Positions 12,536-14,735 of a stretch of 14,735 nt of DNA are shown piece by piece (position 1 is the first letter of the stretch; each line of letters begins with the position of its first letter). Both the position numbers and the translations under genes were made by a program. Below the pieces are notes generated by a model that worked only from the letters and a program-made list of their open reading frames with translations, did no database searches and had not been told where the DNA came from. The stretch is from positions 1 through 14,735 of the forward strand of contig CBDULQ010000075.1 in NCBI GenBank assembly GCA_965368115.1, in the 5' to 3' direction. The stretch is from CBDULQ01 sp965368115. Lineage in GTDB: Bacteria; Pseudomonadota; Gammaproteobacteria; SZUA-229.

Positions 12536-13750
12536 TCAGGCCGCTCGTGCCAGGGCGTTCAGGTTGGCGTTGGCCCATTCGATAGCTTCGATATAGGCTT
12601 CCACGAACACGGCGGTGGGAATGTCCCGTGCACTGAGCTTATCCCAGTTAAAGTGTTCATAGTCCAGAACCATCTGATAAATGTCGCCCTGGGGACCGGC
12701 TTTGTCCAGCAGGGCGAGCTTGACCGGCGTACTGAGAATCACCGAATCCAGCAGCTCGATCATTGGTGTATCCATCAACGCATCGAGGATGGAAAACAGA
12801 CCAATGATGAACATCTGCGAGCGCACCTCCGGTTGGAGTTTTTCCGCCAGATTTTCACACATACGCGCACGAATCAGTGCGGTCAGGATCAGTTCATCCG
12901 GCTTTGCGTCGGACAGTCTCGACATCAGGATCAACGACAGCCACTGGCGAACATTGTTCAGGCCCAGTAACACCACTGCATCCTTGATGGAATCCACTTC
13001 CCGGCGTAATGAAAACATGGCGCTGTTGATGTAGCGCAGCAGCTTGTAGCTGAGGCTGACATCCTGCGCCAGGATATCTTCCAGTTCATCGTAATCCACT
13101 TCGGGATGCTGGAGTTTGCCGAGCAGGTTGAGTACCACCGCTCGATTCGCCGGTACATGTTTCTGGCGCACGGTCTGCGGTTTGCAGAAGAAAAAGCCCT
13201 GATAATAACGAAAGCCCAGTTGCTGACAGAAACTGTACATCTCCTGGGTTTCGACTTTTTCGGCAATGATGCGGGCCGGGTAGGGGCGTAGTTGCTCGAG
13301 TTCCTGCTCGATCTGTTCGGGACTATTGGCCAGTACATCGATTTTGACATAATCCGCCAGTCCGACCAGGGCAGCCAGTTCCGGCCGAAAATTGAAATCA
13401 TCCAGCGCAACCCGATAACCTTCAGCCTTCAGACGACGAATATTGTCGATCAACTGTGCGGAAGGTGTGACATGCTCCAGTACTTCCAGCACGGTCTGTT
13501 CGCGGAACATGGGGGTTAGTGTTTCGTTGAGCAGAAATTCATCGGGCAGATTGATGAATACCAGGGCGCTACCGGCAATGTTGTCGATGCCGATATGCAT
13601 GAAGGTGTTGAGGATGGTTTCGCAGGACGCCTGGTCATGATCATCGAAAATGGCACGATCGACGTCACCGTTGCGATACAGCAGCTCGTAGCCGATCACC
13701 TTCAACTGCTGGTCATAGATGGGCTGTCGAGCAATAAACAGATTTTCCAT
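12536..13750 (-). CDS. EAL-HDOD signalling protein with degenerate EAL domain
   Basis: This 404-residue cytoplasmic regulator belongs to the YuxH/CdgJ-like class: an N-terminal EAL domain (about 1-200) joined to a HDOD domain (about 205-390). The EAL motif reads E-L-L (22-24). F-I-N-L, L-E-V-L-E, K-I-D (136-138), A-E-K-V-E-T and Y-Y-Q-G-F-F-F are kept. The loop after A-L-D-D-F lacks the G-T-G-Y-S of active c-di-GMP phosphodiesterases and reads N-F-R-P-E-L. It is therefore probably a binder or protein-interaction module rather than an enzyme. The HDOD part has D-V-S-L-S-Y-K-L-L-R-Y-I-N-S-A and A-V-V-L-L-G. The start M-E-N-L-F-I-A-R-Q-P-I-Y-D is the family norm, but no Shine-Dalgarno is visible. 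It converges on the GAPDH gene with a 22-base gap lacking a clear terminator. Confidence 0.9.
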   Translation of the reverse strand: MENLFIARQPIYDQQLKVIGYELLYRNGDVDRAIFDDHDQASCETILNTFMHIGIDNIAGSALVFINLPDEFLLNETLTPMFREQTVLEVLEHVTPSAQLIDNIRRLKAEGYRVALDDFNFRPELAALVGLADYVKIDVLANSPEQIEQELEQLRPYPARIIAEKVETQEMYSFCQQLGFRYYQGFFFCKPQTVRQKHVPANRAVVLNLLGKLQHPEVDYDELEDILAQDVSLSYKLLRYINSAMFSLRREVDSIKDAVVLLGLNNVRQWLSLILMSRLSDAKPDELILTALIRARMCENLAEKLQPEVRSQMFIIGLFSILDALMDTPMIELLDSVILSTPVKLALLDKAGPQGDIYQMVLDYEHFNWDKLSARDIPTAVFVEAYIEAIEWANANLNALARAA

Positions 13751-13757
13751 TTCAGGG

Positions 13758-13765
13758 ATATTATC
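13758..13765 (-). promoter_or_regulatory. Candidate -10 for the EAL-HDOD gene
   Basis: On the minus strand GATAATAT lies eight bases before the start codon, and TGA directly precedes TAATAT as in an extended -10. Transcription would begin almost at the ATG, which fits the missing Shine-Dalgarno and suggests a nearly leaderless message. No good -35 is seen, and a promoter further upstream is equally possible. Confidence 0.25.
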
Positions 13766-13853
13766 AGAATAATCCGAGGATCAGGAACCACTGTTTGTCA
13801 GCGGTTTTTCAGTATACCGAAGGGTGGATTCGAGCCCTCCGCAATGCCAGTTC

Positions 13854-14402
13854 CTAGAATAGAAAATACACACTCAGGTAGGTCTCGCTAACCTGGTCGA
13901 TGGTGGCAACGGCACCAGTGGTGGTAATGTCGGTTTCCAGGTCGGTGGAACGTTGTCGATAGCCGAGTTCCAGCATGATATTGCGTGTGGCAAGCCAGAT
14001 ACCACCGAACTGGAAACCTGCCAGGTAGCTCACTGCCATATCGGACAGGCTGGAATCACTATAAACCTGGCTGATTCCACCCCCGGTGACACCGGCGAAA
14101 AATGTGGTTCGATCATCATAAGGGAGCAGGTAATCAGCGGAAGCGGTTGCCGACAGGGTGTAGAAATCAGTGTAGTCCACGTAACTCAGGGTGCCGTTGA
14201 AGCGATACTTGCTTCGATAATAGTAATCGGCGAACAATGCCAGGCCAGAACTGCTTTCCGAACCGGTAGCCGAGCTGCTACCACTGGTTACCGTGACGTC
14301 GACCTTCTGGTTGATCACACCCAGGCCGTAAAACAGATCGCTCGCCTGGACAGGCGTCGTCATCATAAGCAGCAGGGGTAAAAAGCTCACTCTACGAAAC
14401 AT
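13854..14402 (-). CDS. Small outer-membrane beta-barrel protein
   Basis: This 182-residue protein has a signal peptide (M-F-R-R-V-S-F-L-P-L-L-L-M-M, then P-V-Q-A before S-D-L-F-Y-G, cleavage near residue 22). The mature part alternates aromatic and polar residues in about eight strands and ends V-Y-F-L-F, the C-terminal Phe signal used by the BAM machinery. A Ser/Gly-rich loop follows the first strand (S-G-S-S-S-A-T-G-S-E-S-S-S-G, about 41-54). It resembles OmpA/OmpW-like eight-stranded barrels in size, but I cannot name a family. ATG 14402 is chosen because AAGGAAGG stands just upstream on the minus strand and the signal peptide begins there; an in-frame ATG at 14468 would bury it. It lies between the EAL-HDOD gene and the H1-like gene on the same strand. 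Confidence 0.8.
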   Translation of the reverse strand: MFRRVSFLPLLLMMTTPVQASDLFYGLGVINQKVDVTVTSGSSSATGSESSSGLALFADYYYRSKYRFNGTLSYVDYTDFYTLSATASADYLLPYDDRTTFFAGVTGGGISQVYSDSSLSDMAVSYLAGFQFGGIWLATRNIMLELGYRQRSTDLETDITTTGAVATIDQVSETYLSVYFLF

Positions 14403-14537
14403 GGTTCCTTCCTTTACACATTTTCTGACCAATGCATTCAGCTTAGTCGATAAGTCGATGTCTGTCATCTACAGAACGGGTGCAGAGAGCGCCTGATTGC
14501 AGGTTTGGGGGAAGGTCGGGAGACTCAGGGGAGGGAT

Positions 14538-14564
14538 AAAAAAAGGGGCCTGAGGCCCCTTTTT
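14538..14564 (-). terminator. Rho-independent terminator of the H1-like gene
   Basis: AAAAAGGGGCC (14540-14550) pairs with GGCCCCTTTTT (14554-14564) around a 3-base loop. Read on the minus strand, the stem is followed by seven T (14544-14538). It sits one base after the stop codon of the H1-like gene. It isolates that gene from the outer-membrane protein gene downstream, which must then have its own promoter in 14403-14537, where I see no convincing -35/-10 pair. Confidence 0.9.
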
Positions 14565-14565
14565 A

Positions 14566-14735
14566 TTACTTACGCTTTTTAGCGGTACGACGTTTTGCAG
14601 TCTTGCGCTTGGCAACCTTTTTCTTGGTTGCTGCTTTCTTGGCAGGTGCTTTGGGTGCGTTCGCTTTTTCGAGAGCTGCAGTACGCTTGGTGACGTCGGA
14701 GATCTCGGCTTTAACCGCTTTCAGATCAGCAGTTA
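14566..14735 (-). CDS. C-terminus of a histone H1-like Lys/Ala/Arg-rich protein (partial)
   Basis: The minus strand is open from the right edge to a TAA at 14568-14566, giving 55 residues too close to the edge for a start. The first part (T-A-D-L-K-A-V-K-A-E-I-S-D-V-T-K-R) looks like an amphipathic helix. The rest is a Lys/Ala/Arg/Pro/Thr tail (A-P-A-K-K-A-A-T-K-K-K-V-A-K-R-K, ending R-R-T-A-K-K-R-K) typical of H1-like or AlgP/PhaF-like DNA-binding tails. Such tails bind DNA through charge and act in nucleoid organisation or granule attachment. The N-terminal domain that would separate these possibilities is outside the window. A strong terminator follows immediately. Confidence 0.75.
   Translation of the reverse strand, partial: TADLKAVKAEISDVTKRTAALEKANAPKAPAKKAATKKKVAKRKTAKRRTAKKRK

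Noticed and set aside
13821..13843. tRNA T-arm-like sequence (TTCGAGCC with flanking G and C runs), a possible integration scar
   Set aside because: The arms do not pair as a T-stem, there is no CCA end, no acceptor or anticodon arm nearby, and no integrase or repeated copy in the window.
14455..14475. Second Pho-like half-site (CTGTCAT) near 14462
   Set aside because: Only one half repeat is present with no 11-base partner, and it points away from the minus-strand gene.

Overview
The window looks like chromosome of a free-living gammaproteobacterium, possibly from the sulfur-oxidiser-like or Chromatiales-like lineages. That lineage call is an inference from gene content and protein style, with no rRNA to anchor it. 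Most of it is core carbon metabolism. I see no tRNA, rRNA, CRISPR array, insertion sequence, phage or plasmid gene.

Left part (1-2917). The 3' tail of a gene overlaps by ATGA with an unrecognised 89-residue protein, and a cysteine-rich 140-residue protein follows. Facing them is ppnP (nucleoside phosphorylase). Divergent from ppnP is a secreted PQQ-type sugar dehydrogenase of the glucose/sorbosone dehydrogenase family. Next comes an unrecognised 141-residue protein with a CxxC tail, whose stop codon overlaps the stop codon of pgl by four bases.

Central part (2914-8432). This is a complete oxidative pentose phosphate module. pgl (6-phosphogluconolactonase) is divergent from gnd-zwf-opcA-yeaD. 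The gnd product is the short 6-phosphogluconate dehydrogenase with an NAD-type fingerprint. zwf is glucose-6-phosphate dehydrogenase, opcA its assembly/activation factor, and yeaD a hexose-6-phosphate mutarotase that interconverts the sugar anomers feeding Zwf. gnd and zwf overlap by one base and the other gaps are 19 and 35 bases, so one transcript is likely.

Right part (8540-14735). A CopD-like four-helix membrane protein is followed by a strong hairpin terminator, then an exported Sel1-repeat protein with a Lys-Pro linker. Convergent to that is mgtE (Mg2+ transporter/channel). Divergent from mgtE is a type I GAPDH that resembles the ArsJ-associated subfamily. An EAL-HDOD signalling protein, a small outer-membrane beta-barrel and the C-terminus of a histone H1-like Lys/Ala/Arg-rich protein all lie on the minus strand.

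The most interesting non-coding signal lies just upstream of the GAPDH gene. Three tandem 11-bp repeats there include an 18-bp site one base off the classical Pho box, placed 10 bp before a -10-like hexamer as in PhoB-activated promoters. Together with the ArsJ-associated character of the GAPDH, this suggests phosphate-starvation control of a phosphate-using (or arsenate-using) GAPDH. No arsJ, arsR or pst/pho gene is visible in the window.
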